64,000 bases of DNA from Candidatus Nitrosothermus koennekei (lineage in GTDB: Archaea > Thermoproteota > Nitrososphaeria > Nitrososphaerales > Nitrosocaldaceae), in the NCBI GenBank assembly GCA_013538715.1, contig JACAFH010000001.1, positions 186,001 to 250,000 on the forward strand, written 5' to 3'. How positions within the stretch are numbered: the first letter of the stretch is position 1; each line of letters begins with the position of its first letter. Below are positions 18,560 through 27,977 of the stretch, piece after piece. The notes beneath the pieces are model-generated. The model saw nothing but the letters and a program-made list of their open reading frames with translations, was not told the origin of the DNA and searched no databases. Both the position numbers and the translations under genes were made by a program.

Positions 18560-18657
18560 TGCGGGAGGTGGGATTTGAACCCACGAACCCCTAAGGGACA
18601 GGGTTTCTTCAATAATATCTAAGCCCTGCGCCGTTGGCCAGGCTTGGCAACCCCCGC
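18560..18657 (-). tRNA. tRNA-Leu (anticodon UAG) with a 13-nt intron
   Basis: Class II tRNA. Acceptor GCGGGGG pairs with CTCCCGC plus discriminator A. D-arm GCCAAGCCTGGCCAACGGC, anticodon stem CAGGG/CCCTG, long variable arm with CCC/GGG stem, and T-arm GTGGG-TTCAAAT-CCCAC. The loop between the anticodon stems is 20 nt; removing 13 nt (18605-18617) leaves CTTAGAA with anticodon TAG at 18619-18621, placing the intron at the canonical position after base 37. The CCA end is not encoded. Confidence 0.93.
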
Positions 18658-18680
18658 ATAAAGATAAGAACAAAACCTCT

Positions 18681-18690
18681 CTTTAATATA
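18681..18690 (-). promoter_or_regulatory. TATA box for tRNA-Leu
   Basis: TATATTAAAG on the minus strand, centred about 28 bp before the first base of the tRNA (18657). Confidence 0.45.
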
Positions 18691-18692
18691 GT

Positions 18693-19250
18693 TTAAATTA
18701 ATTGTGGAATAATGTCTAATGTATCTGCTAAACTCTTTATCCTTATTATATATCTGTCTTCTTCAATATTACGATTCCATGGTTGATCATAGAGTATTAC
18801 CCTCTTCTTATATCTAGCAATCTTCTTAGCATTTAAAGGAGAATCATCTATAAAGAGATCATATTCAAGTTCTGCTTTATCAGTTCCATATGAAACAAGA
18901 ACATAATTGTTGTAATTGATATTATGCATCATAAGCCAATTCTTTACATTAAAAGTGTTTCTAGGATCTCTAGCAGTAACTATATCAATCATTCCAAAAT
19001 TCTTGAGTTGATTTATTGTATATGATATATTACTTTCCATAGGTTTTACATCCATCCATTTATTCCAACAATCGGATAACTCTTTAAAGAATCTACTTGC
19101 TGTATAACCTAATTCACTCCAGAAATCCCATCTTACTATATCTGCATATCTTAATCTTTTAGAATTCTTCTTATTGTATTCGCTTAACCATAGGCCTATT
19201 ATATCTGCCAACGTTCCATCCAAATCTAAAGCAATCTTTAGATTATTCAA
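18693..19250 (-). CDS. HAD-superfamily 5'(3')-deoxyribonucleotidase-like phosphatase
   Basis: 185 residues. HAD motif I ALDLDGTLAD at residues 6-15, motif II Thr in DIVTARDP, and motif IV acidic pair in FIDDSPLNA. The overall pattern (RWDFWSELGY, YDQPWN) fits the NT5C family that dephosphorylates (deoxy)nucleoside monophosphates. Overlaps the upstream hsp20 gene by 8 bp, so the two are probably co-translated. Confidence 0.8.
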   Translation of the reverse strand: MNNLKIALDLDGTLADIIGLWLSEYNKKNSKRLRYADIVRWDFWSELGYTASRFFKELSDCWNKWMDVKPMESNISYTINQLKNFGMIDIVTARDPRNTFNVKNWLMMHNINYNNYVLVSYGTDKAELEYDLFIDDSPLNAKKIARYKKRVILYDQPWNRNIEEDRYIIRIKSLADTLDIIPQLI

Positions 19251-19620
19251 CTCTAATCTCTTTACCCTCGAGTTTCTTCTTTAACTTTACTTGTAAGACA
19301 CCATTGTTAAAATACGCTTTAGATTCCTTAGGTTCTACTCTAGTAGGAAGTTTAATATGTTTATTATAGCAATCAAATTTCTCAATGAGTGATAATTCTT
19401 TATTGAGGCTAGCCTTTATGGTTAGTGTATCTTCCGTACTCTTTATCTGTATATCATTTTTAGTAGCACAAGGTAGATCAACAGTAACTATAACCTCATC
19501 CTCCGTCTCTATTATATGTGTTAATGGTTTAAGCTCCCGCCTATCTGGATCATATAGATCTGATGTTAGATAATTTATTAATGCATCAAACTCTCTTATC
19601 ATCTTATCAATATCACTCAT
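19243..19620 (-). CDS. hsp20: small heat shock protein (Hsp20/alpha-crystallin)
   Basis: 125 residues. The alpha-crystallin domain spans about residues 35-125: VIVTVDLPCATKNDIQIKS and FNNGVLQVKLKKK. It lacks the classic C-terminal I-x-I anchor (ends KEIRVE), so oligomer assembly may differ. It lies between the HAD gene and PAC2 gene, in a run of protein-quality-control genes with a second Hsp20 at 20386-20955. Confidence 0.88.
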   Translation of the reverse strand: MSDIDKMIREFDALINYLTSDLYDPDRRELKPLTHIIETEDEVIVTVDLPCATKNDIQIKSTEDTLTIKASLNKELSLIEKFDCYNKHIKLPTRVEPKESKAYFNNGVLQVKLKKKLEGKEIRVE

Positions 19621-19629
19621 TATCTCACC

Positions 19630-20352
19630 TCATCCATATATACTTGGTTCAACCTTTGATCTTGTTATTGCACTCTCTGCATGTTTCATAAGTTCTCTAA
19701 CCTTTAATCTTATCATCTCTGACTCCCTATCTAACCTCTCTAAACTTACATTTATGTTTGTTATTAGATTAACCTTCTCTAAAGCTGAGATACTTGCTAT
19801 AGGATCAGGAAAGTTTGGATAAGACTCTGCTAGCAATGTTATGGACGGTATATTATTATTAATACACTCTTTTATTATAGAAGCATATGTACCCATTATA
19901 AACCCATTATTAAAAGGTTTACTATCTATATTATTTATATTATAATCTGTCGCTAATACAAATATCTCTGGCTTATCTATAGATATTCTATTTGGCACAT
20001 TTATACCAGTTATGTTAATAACTGCTTTAGCATCTAATTCTTTTATCCATTGTATTAACACAGTTGAGAAGTCCATTGATAAGAGTGGAGTTATTGGGAC
20101 ATCTGATACTATAGTTATAATATCATCTTTCTCATAGATCCTGATAGGTTTCTTAACAATACCATTCTGTACTATAATTAATGAGTGGAATACAGCAGAA
20201 TCAATATAGCCTATCTCATCCATATCTAATTCTTCTATGAGATATGTTACTGCGATACTACCAACTAATCCAACATCTGGCAAACCCAATATTACAAATG
20301 GTTTCTTAGCTTTACTTTTAGCATTTATAACTAACTTATCTGATTGCATCAT
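19630..20352 (-). CDS. PAC2-family proteasome assembly chaperone homologue
   Basis: 240 residues. The PAC2 pattern is clear: LPDVGLVGSIAVTYLIEELD, then the conserved ITGINVPNR and GTYASIIKECI segments. Archaeal PAC2-like (PbaA/PbaB type) proteins bind proteasome or ATPase assemblies. C-terminal residues about 195-240 are helical and charged. Sits 9 bp upstream of hsp20. Confidence 0.85.
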   Translation of the reverse strand: MMQSDKLVINAKSKAKKPFVILGLPDVGLVGSIAVTYLIEELDMDEIGYIDSAVFHSLIIVQNGIVKKPIRIYEKDDIITIVSDVPITPLLSMDFSTVLIQWIKELDAKAVINITGINVPNRISIDKPEIFVLATDYNINNIDSKPFNNGFIMGTYASIIKECINNNIPSITLLAESYPNFPDPIASISALEKVNLITNINVSLERLDRESEMIRLKVRELMKHAESAITRSKVEPSIYG

Positions 20353-20385
20353 ACTAATACTATAAAAAATAGTTAATAAATTCTT

Positions 20386-20955
20386 TTACTCTATCTTTAT
20401 ATCAGTCCCAGTCTCTCTCCTCTTCTTCTTAAATACTATCTCTAATATTCCATTCTTGTATGTAGATTTTGCACTTGCAACATCTACTTCTGAAGGTAAA
20501 TCGACTTCTCTTTTATACTTCCTTTCAGGTGCATCACACCTTATTGTAAGACTTCTCTCAGTAGCGTTAACCCTAATCTGCTCCTTCTCTACACCAGGTA
20601 ACTCTACTAATACCTTTATTGTATCATCTTCCTCTATTACATCAACTAATGGTTCTCTTTCTCCGCTAAGAGTTAATCTTCCTAGTGCAGGTCTTACATT
20701 ACCAAATTCTCTAATTATTGGTTTTCTATCAGGTCCTATAGTTATAGAATATCCATACACAAATGGACCCCACTCTTTCCTTATAGTTCCATCTGACAGT
20801 CTTCTCTCTCTAACTAACTCTTTAGGCATCTTCTCTATCTCTTTCATACTCTCTTCAAACATCTTCTCCATCTCTTCAAATGTTTTTTCTATCTCGTAAA
20901 ACCATGGTTCACCAAAAGGTTTGAATCTTTTTCTAAACCACTCTTCCCATGACAT
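20386..20955 (-). CDS. hsp20: small heat shock protein (Hsp20), longer paralogue
   Basis: 189 residues. An acidic, Met/Glu-rich N-terminal helix (about residues 20-50) and a linker with PFVYGYSITIGPDRKP precede the alpha-crystallin domain (VLVELPGVEKEQIRV, YKNGILEIVFKKK). It ends with TDIKIE, which supplies an I-x-I motif missing from the paralogue at 19243-19620. ATP-independent holdase of unfolded proteins. Confidence 0.92.
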   Translation of the reverse strand: MSWEEWFRKRFKPFGEPWFYEIEKTFEEMEKMFEESMKEIEKMPKELVRERRLSDGTIRKEWGPFVYGYSITIGPDRKPIIREFGNVRPALGRLTLSGEREPLVDVIEEDDTIKVLVELPGVEKEQIRVNATERSLTIRCDAPERKYKREVDLPSEVDVASAKSTYKNGILEIVFKKKRRETGTDIKIE

Positions 20956-20987
20956 TAAACAAATTATTGTTTTTATAAGATAAAAAT

Positions 20988-22016
20988 CTATCGTAGTAGC
21001 ATATCTTCTATTGTATGGTTTATAGCAACCTCGCTTATATCACTTGCATATTCTGCTACTCTCCTTATATCTTCTAGAATAAGTTTGTAATAGTTTAGGT
21101 TTGTGTTATCTATCATTGATATTATATTCTTCTCCATCTCGCTTATTGTGTTAGATTTTTCTGCTACACTATCTGCTAATTCATAATTCATTCTCAATAA
21201 CGCTTCTATAGAATCTTCAAACATCGATAGTGCAAATAGACTCATATCATCAAGTTTATTCATTATCACTACATTTGGCATAATCTTAAAATCTTTAATC
21301 TTCTCTGCTATACTAGTAGCATGATCTGCTATTCTTTCTATACTCTTTACAACTACTCTATAACCAAGTATATCTGATGCCTTTAGTAAACCTATATCCC
21401 TTAATACCTTCTCATTATGTGCTGCTAATATTAGATTTCTCATTATATAGAGACTGAATTTATCTATCTCATCGTCAGAATTTATTATACTATCTGCAAG
21501 CTCATAATTTAGCTCTCTTAATGCATTCATAGCATCTCTATGCATTGATGATGCTAACAAAAACATTCTTCTTATGACACTCTTAACAGGTAATTCAGGT
21601 ATACTTGCCAATGTTTGAATAGTTATAAAGTTTGATGTAGAAGCAATTATCTCAGTACCAACAAGATTCCTCTTCACAACTTCTCTTATAGCGTCTTTTT
21701 GTTTGGAACTTATCATCTCATTCTTATTTCTTATATGTATTATATTATAACCAGCAAGATATGCGGATATTATCATCCTTTTTAATGATTCTCCACTCTT
21801 ATTTGGATTTGCAAGCAATGTAACCTCTTCTGTTTTAAGTTTTGTTATAACATCTGGTAATAGCAGTAATGCATTACTAGGTTGCTTTATTAAAGTTACA
21901 AGACTACCACTAGATAGTCCTAAATCCTCTACCCATTTCTTTGGTAAGGATACTATATATGTCGTCTTGCCAGTTAGTTGTATCTTTCTAACTTCTTTAT
22001 TTAGAGCTGTTTGCAT
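20988..22016 (-). CDS. phoU: PhoU-family phosphate regulator with AbrB-type N-terminal domain
   Basis: 342 residues. Residues 5-50 form an AbrB/SpoVT-like DNA-binding module (VRKIQLTGKTTYIVSLPKKW), followed by two PhoU helical domains (about 125-215 and 230-335) with the repeated E/D-x3-D metal-binding pattern. The fusion is common in archaea and suggests direct transcription control in response to phosphate. Last gene of the minus-strand pst run, with its own TATA box at 22036-22045. Confidence 0.9.
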   Translation of the reverse strand: MQTALNKEVRKIQLTGKTTYIVSLPKKWVEDLGLSSGSLVTLIKQPSNALLLLPDVITKLKTEEVTLLANPNKSGESLKRMIISAYLAGYNIIHIRNKNEMISSKQKDAIREVVKRNLVGTEIIASTSNFITIQTLASIPELPVKSVIRRMFLLASSMHRDAMNALRELNYELADSIINSDDEIDKFSLYIMRNLILAAHNEKVLRDIGLLKASDILGYRVVVKSIERIADHATSIAEKIKDFKIMPNVVIMNKLDDMSLFALSMFEDSIEALLRMNYELADSVAEKSNTISEMEKNIISMIDNTNLNYYKLILEDIRRVAEYASDISEVAINHTIEDMLLR

Positions 22017-22035
22017 ATACTGAAGTAGAGAAAGA

Positions 22036-22045
22036 TAATATATAG
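22036..22045 (-). promoter_or_regulatory. TATA box for phoU
   Basis: TATATATTAT on the minus strand is centred about 25 bp before the phoU ATG. It suggests that phoU has a leaderless transcript of its own besides read-through from pstA. Confidence 0.4.
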
Positions 22046-22074
22046 ATGTTTCTAAACTATATAGAGAGATATTG

Positions 22075-22926
22075 TTACTCTATAACTGCTCTCTGTACTC
22101 TATTTCTAATATATATAGCCGTAATATTTAAGGATATTAATATTATTAATAATACTATTATCCCAGCAGCAGAAAGTTCTATGAACGCTTGCTGTGGTCT
22201 ACTAATCCAGTTAAATATTTGTAATGGCATAACAGTAAATCTATCAAGTAGAGATACCGGATCCTTTCTAATGAATATCAATCCACTTATAATCAATATA
22301 GGAGCAGCTTCTCCCATAGCTCTTGATAGTGCAAGTATAGAACTTGTTAATGCAGATGGTAATATTTTAGGAAATACTATTCTAAATACTACTTGATACT
22401 TCTTTGCTCCTAAAGCATATGCTGCTAACCTATGATATGATGGAACCAATCTAGCAGCCTCTATAGTTGCTACTGTTATTAACGGCAGTATTAGAAATGC
22501 TAATGCTATGGAGCCCGATAATATAGACCTACCATAACCTATAACGTTTGTAAGAAAACTTAATGCTACTAAGCCAAATATTATAGAAGGTACTCCTGCA
22601 AGATTTACAAGTGACATATTTATTATTGATGCTATCTTACTCTTTCCTCCATATTCATTTAGATATAAACCTGTAGCTATACCAAGAGGTAATGCTATTA
22701 GTATAGCACTACCTACAGTATATAAAGAACCTAATATTGCTGATCTCATACCAGCTTCATTAGGGTTAGAAGATGGATAATTTGTTATTAGGTTAGGAGT
22801 TAGCATATTTTCTCCATTTAAGACTATATTTGTTAGAAGTATAGTTAGGATCATTATAAGTAGAGATATAGATATAAGTAAATAGGTTTGAAAACTAAAT
22901 TCTTGTATAATTGCTAACTTAGTCAT
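22075..22926 (-). CDS. pstA: phosphate ABC transporter permease PstA
   Basis: 283 residues, six spans. The permease EAA loop reads YHRLAAYALGAKKYQVVFRI, and SRAMGEAAPIL is conserved in PstA. With PstC it forms the membrane channel of the high-affinity phosphate importer. Overlaps pstC by 8 bp. Confidence 0.93.
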   Translation of the reverse strand: MTKLAIIQEFSFQTYLLISISLLIMILTILLTNIVLNGENMLTPNLITNYPSSNPNEAGMRSAILGSLYTVGSAILIALPLGIATGLYLNEYGGKSKIASIINMSLVNLAGVPSIIFGLVALSFLTNVIGYGRSILSGSIALAFLILPLITVATIEAARLVPSYHRLAAYALGAKKYQVVFRIVFPKILPSALTSSILALSRAMGEAAPILIISGLIFIRKDPVSLLDRFTVMPLQIFNWISRPQQAFIELSAAGIIVLLIILISLNITAIYIRNRVQRAVIE

Positions 22927-23833
22927 GTTTTATCTCCCATTTAGATCTAATATAATTTGAGATTAGGTTTAAAAGCGCTACTATAACAAACAGGTATGTA
23001 GCAACAGCAAATAGCGAAGTATATTCAAGCGTTCCATGAGGCGCATCACCAGTTGCAGCTTGTGCTATAGCTGCTGTCATAGTCATTATACTCTCAAATG
23101 GATTAATGGTTAATGTAGGTTTTAAACCCGCTGCTATGGTTACTATCATGGTCTCACCTATGGCTCTACCCATTGCAAGTATTATAGTAGCAAATATTGT
23201 TGAGATTGAGTATGGTATAACTATCTTTAATATAACTATGCTCTTTCTAGCACCTAAAGCATATCCAGCACTTTTGAGGCTATTTGGCACTAGATAAAAC
23301 GCATCTTCTGTAAGCGTTGTTATAGTAGGCACTATCATTATACCCATAGCTATACCAGCAGATAATGCATTATATGCATATAGGTCTGGAATAAAGTATC
23401 TTAGATTTGGCGTAATGAAGTATAATGCAAAATATCCATATACTACTGTTGGTATTCCTGCAAGTATCTCTATGATAGGCTTTACTATCTTTCTAATATC
23501 TCTAGAAGCATATTCACTAAGAAATGCAGCAGAACCTATTCCTAATGGTATCGCTAAAGATAATGCTATTGATGTAGTTAATAAAGTGCCTATTAATAAT
23601 GGGATTGTACCAAATGATCTATCATCGAATAAAGCTGCCCATTTAGTTCCAAATATAAATTCATTTAATGATACATGAGAGAAGAAGCTAAGAGATTCAG
23701 ATACTAGCGTGTAGATAATTATTATAATAGCAGCAACTGTAAATAATGCTGCAAATAATAAAATAAATTTTACGAATAAATCTACATTTCTTTTAGATAT
23801 AAAAAATAGTTTTGATTTCGTTTGCATCATCAC
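22919..23833 (-). CDS. pstC: phosphate ABC transporter permease PstC
   Basis: 304 residues with six spans; a cytosolic Lys-rich N-terminus. The FGTIPLLIGTLLTT segment, the EAA loop (SAGYALGARKSIVILKI) and MGRAIGETM match PstC. The start region has three consecutive Met codons (23833, 23830, 23827); the exact one is uncertain. It overlaps the end of pstS. Confidence 0.93.
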   Translation of the reverse strand: MMMQTKSKLFFISKRNVDLFVKFILLFAALFTVAAIIIIIYTLVSESLSFFSHVSLNEFIFGTKWAALFDDRSFGTIPLLIGTLLTTSIALSLAIPLGIGSAAFLSEYASRDIRKIVKPIIEILAGIPTVVYGYFALYFITPNLRYFIPDLYAYNALSAGIAMGIMIVPTITTLTEDAFYLVPNSLKSAGYALGARKSIVILKIVIPYSISTIFATIILAMGRAIGETMIVTIAAGLKPTLTINPFESIMTMTAAIAQAATGDAPHGTLEYTSLFAVATYLFVIVALLNLISNYIRSKWEIKHD

Positions 23834-24885
23834 ATACCTCTATACTTTTTATATAGATCATTGAATATAGTGTCATTAGGATTATATCTACCTTCCTTGA
23901 ATACAGTCAATGCTTCTTTGTAATAATCATCAGAGAGTGGAATATATTTTACTGCGCTAGCAGCATTTTTAGCATTAGCAATATAATACTCTACAAATGC
24001 TTTCAATTCTTCTCTCTCTAATTTATCATAGTTTACATTTATAAACAATGGTCTTGATAACGGATACTTTCCTGATATAACAGCATCAGTATCTGGAAAT
24101 ATACATTCACCCCCTTTAGTCTCAGATATCTTTAATGTCTTTAATTTACTACCAGCCTCTTCTACATATGCTAATGGTATATATCCTAAAGCATATTTAT
24201 CACTTGCGACTCCTTGAACTAATACATTATCATCTTCGCTTGGTATATAATCTACTCTTGAAGATCTTGATTCTCCTACTACACGCTCTGTAAAGTAATC
24301 AAAAGTTCCAGAATCTGGTCCAGCACCGTATAGTAATATTTTATTGCTTGGATATGAAGGGTTGATGTCATTCCAATTATTTATATTACTATCAGGTTTC
24401 CACATCTCTTTTAACTCTTCTATTGATATACAATCTCCAATCCAGTTATTTGATGGATTTACTACTATGCTCAAACCTTCTAATGCTATAGGTATCTCAA
24501 CCCATCTTACATTATTCTGCTTAGCACTATCGATCTCACTCTGTTTTATTGGTCTCGATGCATCATTTATATCTGTCTCACCCACTACAAACCTTTTATA
24601 GCCTCCTCCTGTTCCTGATATGCCTACTGATATTGTTATATCAGGATTGTTATTTTGAAACTTCTCTGCTATATACTCAGTTATTGGGTATACTGTACTT
24701 GAACCATCTATCTCTATTCTACCACTCAATCTCTTTTGTTGTTGTATCTCTTCCCTTTCTTGTTGTTGTATCTCTTCCCTTTCCCTTTCTTGCTGTTGTG
24801 TAAGTGTATTAGTGCCTATTATTGCAACTATGATACCTATAACTACAGCTCCTATTATAGCGCCTATTAAGATCGCTTTGTTCAT
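23830..24885 (-). CDS. pstS: phosphate-binding lipoprotein-like protein PstS with coiled-coil spacer
   Basis: 351 residues. An N-terminal membrane anchor (residues 5-24) without a clear lipobox Cys is followed by a Gln/Arg/Glu-rich spacer of repeated EREEIQQQ units (about 30-53), then the binding domain. Phosphate ligands are recognisable in IDGSSTVYP, GTGGGYKRF and GPDSGTFDYF. It captures phosphate outside the membrane and delivers it to PstCA. The charged repeat is unusual and probably lifts the domain through the surface layer. A TATA box lies 27 bp before the ATG. Confidence 0.93.
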   Translation of the reverse strand: MNKAILIGAIIGAVVIGIIVAIIGTNTLTQQQEREREEIQQQEREEIQQQKRLSGRIEIDGSSTVYPITEYIAEKFQNNNPDITISVGISGTGGGYKRFVVGETDINDASRPIKQSEIDSAKQNNVRWVEIPIALEGLSIVVNPSNNWIGDCISIEELKEMWKPDSNINNWNDINPSYPSNKILLYGAGPDSGTFDYFTERVVGESRSSRVDYIPSEDDNVLVQGVASDKYALGYIPLAYVEEAGSKLKTLKISETKGGECIFPDTDAVISGKYPLSRPLFINVNYDKLEREELKAFVEYYIANAKNAASAVKYIPLSDDYYKEALTVFKEGRYNPNDTIFNDLYKKYRGM

Positions 24886-24908
24886 GCAAATCTCATATAA
24901 TGGTAGAG

Positions 24909-24916
24909 TTATAAAA
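24909..24916 (-). promoter_or_regulatory. TATA box for the pstSCA operon
   Basis: TTTTATAA on the minus strand, centred 27 bp before the pstS ATG (24885), implying a leaderless mRNA. Confidence 0.5.
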
Positions 24917-24927
24917 GTAGGACTACA

Positions 24928-24940
24928 ATACTAATAGTAT
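24928..24940. promoter_or_regulatory. 13-bp palindrome between divergent pst promoters, candidate operator
   Basis: ATACTA-A-TAGTAT is symmetric and lies between the TATA box of pstS and that of pstB. Its position would allow one regulator to control both directions. Whether it is bound is inference. Confidence 0.35.
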
Positions 24941-24952
24941 TCTATATAGTGA

Positions 24953-24960
24953 TATATAAT
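24953..24960 (+). promoter_or_regulatory. TATA box for pstB with a downstream GAGGAG ribosome site
   Basis: TATATAAT predicts a start near 24983, leaving a short leader that contains GAGGAG (24990-24995) 8 nt before the pstB ATG. This is one of the few genes here with a strong Shine-Dalgarno. Confidence 0.45.
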
Positions 24961-25003
24961 CAATATAGAAAAGATATTTAATTATAAGCGAGGAGTACTT
25001 ATT

Positions 25004-25801
25004 ATGCTTAATGATCTTATGATAGAAAGAGAATTGGATAATAAAGATTATGATACAAAGATAACATTAGAATGTAAAGATCTTAGTGTAGCATATGGAA
25101 CAAAATATGGTATAAAAGATATTAATCTTAAGATACCTAGAAATACTGTTACTGCAATAATAGGTCCTTCTGGATGTGGAAAGAGTACTCTTATAAGATG
25201 TTTTAATAGAATGAACGATCTAGTAGATGCCAAGATAGAAGGCAAGATATTATTTAATGGGAGAGATATATATGCAAAAGATGTAAATGTTGCAGAGATA
25301 AGAAGGACAATAGGTATGGTTTTTCAGAAACCTAATCCATTTCCAATGAGCATATATAACAATATAGCATTTGGATTAAAGATAAACGGATTCAAAGGTG
25401 ATATGAAAAAACAGGTAGAATGGGCGCTAAGAGAGGCAGCGCTCTGGGATGAGGTTAAGGATAGGTTAAACGATAACGCTTACAATCTATCTGGAGGACA
25501 ACAACAACGATTATGTATAGCAAGAGCACTAGCAGTAAAACCAGAAGTATTGCTAATGGATGAGCCTACAGCATCTTTAGATCCTATAGCATCTTCGAAG
25601 ATAGAAGAGCTGATCAGAGAGAGTAGAGAGAGGTATACTATAATCATAGTAACACATAATATGCAACAAGCAGCAAGGGTATCAGATTATACAGCATTTA
25701 TGTATCTAGGCAAATTAGTAGAATTTGATATAACAAAGAAGATATTCTCAAATCCAAGTGAGAAGCTTACTGAAGATTATATAAGTGGAAGATTTGGTTA
25801 A
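25004..25801 (+). CDS. pstB: phosphate ABC transporter ATPase PstB
   Basis: 265 residues. Walker [11 protein letters not shown]-loop [10 protein letters not shown], signature LSGGQQQR, Walker [13 protein letters not shown] and switch His in VTHNMQQA; the FQKPNPFP motif is diagnostic for PstB. It is transcribed away from pstSCA-phoU, an unusual split. Its stop overlaps the convergent membrane gene by 4 bp. Confidence 0.95.
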   Translation: MLNDLMIERELDNKDYDTKITLECKDLSVAYGTKYGIKDINLKIPRNTVTAIIGPSGCGKSTLIRCFNRMNDLVDAKIEGKILFNGRDIYAKDVNVAEIRRTIGMVFQKPNPFPMSIYNNIAFGLKINGFKGDMKKQVEWALREAALWDEVKDRLNDNAYNLSGGQQQRLCIARALAVKPEVLLMDEPTASLDPIASSKIEELIRESRERYTIIIVTHNMQQAARVSDYTAFMYLGKLVEFDITKKIFSNPSEKLTEDYISGRFG

Positions 25802-26991
25802 ATCTTTACATCCATACTTTTATGTACCATTCTAAGATACAATAAAAGTGCTATTACCAATAACCATCCTGATGCTCCAATAATAAGTAATAAATTATCT
25901 TTTGTCTCGAGCATAAATACACCTACTATCCTTAACACTAAAGATGTCAAGATAAGGTATAATGGTATCATATTAAATCTTACAAATTTTATGCTTCTTC
26001 CTATTATTGGTGGTAACATCATAGGTAAATAAAGTTTTATTGTTATTCCTATGAACCCTATAGTTAATAGATGGATGGAGAGATCGTACAAAGCGAAGTA
26101 GTGATATACATGATATAAGATAGATACTAACAATGAAGAGTATAGAAATATGTATGACAATCTAATATATAATAGGATAAATCTATATCGTGTTAACTCC
26201 TCATCAAGTCCATTTAATCTATCCATTATGCTCTTATAATTAAACCCATGAGTAGCATAAACTGATTTATCAAATGCTATAACAGTTGTTAGTAATGTTA
26301 TACTAAATGGTATTGCTAATTCATATAAATAGAGTGATGTTAACCCCATAGTTATGCTTAAGAAAGCAAATATGAGTGAGATCTTAGTATAGAATATATT
26401 AGGATTTATATAGCCTATAAAAGATGGCAATGTTTTATACTCAACTGCAAATATCATAAAGAGTGGAAACGTTAAACTCATCTCTATACGTTGCAAGGTT
26501 GATGATTGATCAAACAATCTCATTATATTAGTTGAGAGAAGAGAGATTATTGATAATATTACAAAATAATCTGCAATGGGTAATAGTTTAGGTCTTATTC
26601 TAATTATTTTAAACACATAATAACCAAATATTGTAATAGCGAAAAGCATAAAGAGTCTTGAGTATATCATATCTATCATAAATACTAAAGAGATTAGAGA
26701 TAGTGATAATGAACATAGCATGAGAGAAAGTGTTGAATATATATAATATTTAGAAGGTGCATCTATATTCCTAAACCTTGGTATGAGCATATATCCTATG
26801 CCCATTATGATAAATGTGAGGAAACCATCTATTTGGATTATCTTATGTAGCGTCATTATATCAAAACCTAATCGTAAATTAAAACCAAATAGATTCATCA
26901 TCAATAATGCTCCTAGACTAGAACCAATGAAGAGTAATATTATGGATATAATAATAAATGGTTTACTAACACTGCTTACCCTTATGCCCAT
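25798..26991 (-). CDS. NnrS-like / heme-copper-oxidase-subunit-I-like membrane protein
   Basis: 397 residues, about 12 predicted spans. The second span has [20 protein letters not shown] followed by PRF, the His-x-Gly-Phe pattern seen in NnrS and related oxidase-subunit-I-like proteins; other His residues (for example in HVYHYF and IHLL) are spread over later spans and might ligate heme. NnrS proteins are linked to nitric-oxide tolerance. The family call is moderate; the membrane topology is clear. Confidence 0.5.
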   Translation of the reverse strand: MGIRVSSVSKPFIIISIILLFIGSSLGALLMMNLFGFNLRLGFDIMTLHKIIQIDGFLTFIIMGIGYMLIPRFRNIDAPSKYYIYSTLSLMLCSLSLSLISLVFMIDMIYSRLFMLFAITIFGYYVFKIIRIRPKLLPIADYFVILSIISLLSTNIMRLFDQSSTLQRIEMSLTFPLFMIFAVEYKTLPSFIGYINPNIFYTKISLIFAFLSITMGLTSLYLYELAIPFSITLLTTVIAFDKSVYATHGFNYKSIMDRLNGLDEELTRYRFILLYIRLSYIFLYSSLLVSILYHVYHYFALYDLSIHLLTIGFIGITIKLYLPMMLPPIIGRSIKFVRFNMIPLYLILTSLVLRIVGVFMLETKDNLLLIIGASGWLLVIALLLYLRMVHKSMDVKI

Positions 26992-26993
26992 TA

Positions 26994-27944
26994 TTATATC
27001 ATTCTTTCAAGTCTGTTTATAAACTCGTTAAGTTTATCTTTTGGTATCAAGGCACCACAAGCAAGTTTATGTCCTCCTCCACTTCCTCCTACTTCACTTG
27101 CTACAGATGATAAGATTCTTCCTAAATGTTTATCATATTCTACAGCTCCTCTTAATGAGATAACATATCCATCATTCTTTGGTTTATAAGCCATTGCTAC
27201 TCTTAACTCTTTCATATTTAGTAACATACTTGCTGTAACACCGGTATCCAAAGGTTCATCTATGCTAATATGAGCAAATCCGTTATTAATATATGCTTTT
27301 TCCATAATTGTTATAATTTTCGAGATCTGTTCAGCATAAATCCTGGATCTTTCTACTACACCTTCTATCTCATGAGGTAATTTGCTCTTCAATTCCTCTA
27401 CTAACCTTAAGAGAAAGTTCATATCTTTCTGGCTAGAATATATAGCATAAGATAGTATTGTAGTCTCAAAGAAGAGGAATTGCCTATCATACTTCCTAAC
27501 TAATGTTGATGCTATTGGATTCTTATCCATCTCATCTACTATAGCCGCAGCAGCAACAAGTATCTTGTATCTATCTTCTATTCTATCCTTAAAATTAGAG
27601 TATATTATCACTGAAGTACATTCTGTTAGATTATGTATAAGATTAAGATTTTCACTTAACATTTGTTTTAATTCGTCACTCTGATCATGATGATCTATAT
27701 ATGTTACCTTGACATTTCTATTCTTTAATTGATTTATTATGCTAATAAACTCACTTTGATTAGATTTACTCAAACCTAGGTCACAGATAAATAGATTCTC
27801 TATCTCTTCATCTAATATTCTTCTCAATGTTGGCATCAATGTAGAATAATCTACTAGTATATTCTTTGTGTTAAATAGACTAGAGATTATGCATGCAGAT
27901 ACTATACCATCAGCGTCCTCCATATGAGATATACATATGCTCAT
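26994..27944 (-). CDS. DHH/DHHA1-family phosphoesterase
   Basis: 316 residues. Motif I HMEDADGIVSA, motif II FICDLGLS, motif III YIDHHDQ and the DHHA1 GSGGGHKLACGA near the C-terminus are all present, so metal binding and catalysis look intact. Members are RecJ-like or NrnA-like nucleases, or act on cyclic dinucleotides and short RNAs; the substrate cannot be assigned. Starts 33 bp after the small membrane gene upstream. Confidence 0.85.
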   Translation of the reverse strand: MSICISHMEDADGIVSACIISSLFNTKNILVDYSTLMPTLRRILDEEIENLFICDLGLSKSNQSEFISIINQLKNRNVKVTYIDHHDQSDELKQMLSENLNLIHNLTECTSVIIYSNFKDRIEDRYKILVAAAAIVDEMDKNPIASTLVRKYDRQFLFFETTILSYAIYSSQKDMNFLLRLVEELKSKLPHEIEGVVERSRIYAEQISKIITIMEKAYINNGFAHISIDEPLDTGVTASMLLNMKELRVAMAYKPKNDGYVISLRGAVEYDKHLGRILSSVASEVGGSGGGHKLACGALIPKDKLNEFINRLERMI

Positions 27945-27977
27945 AATCTTCTTATCAATTCAGCATATTATAAATTG

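Noticed and set aside
18467-18673. Minus-strand protein of 68 residues across the tRNA gene
   Set aside because: It is the translation of the tRNA itself and its flanks.
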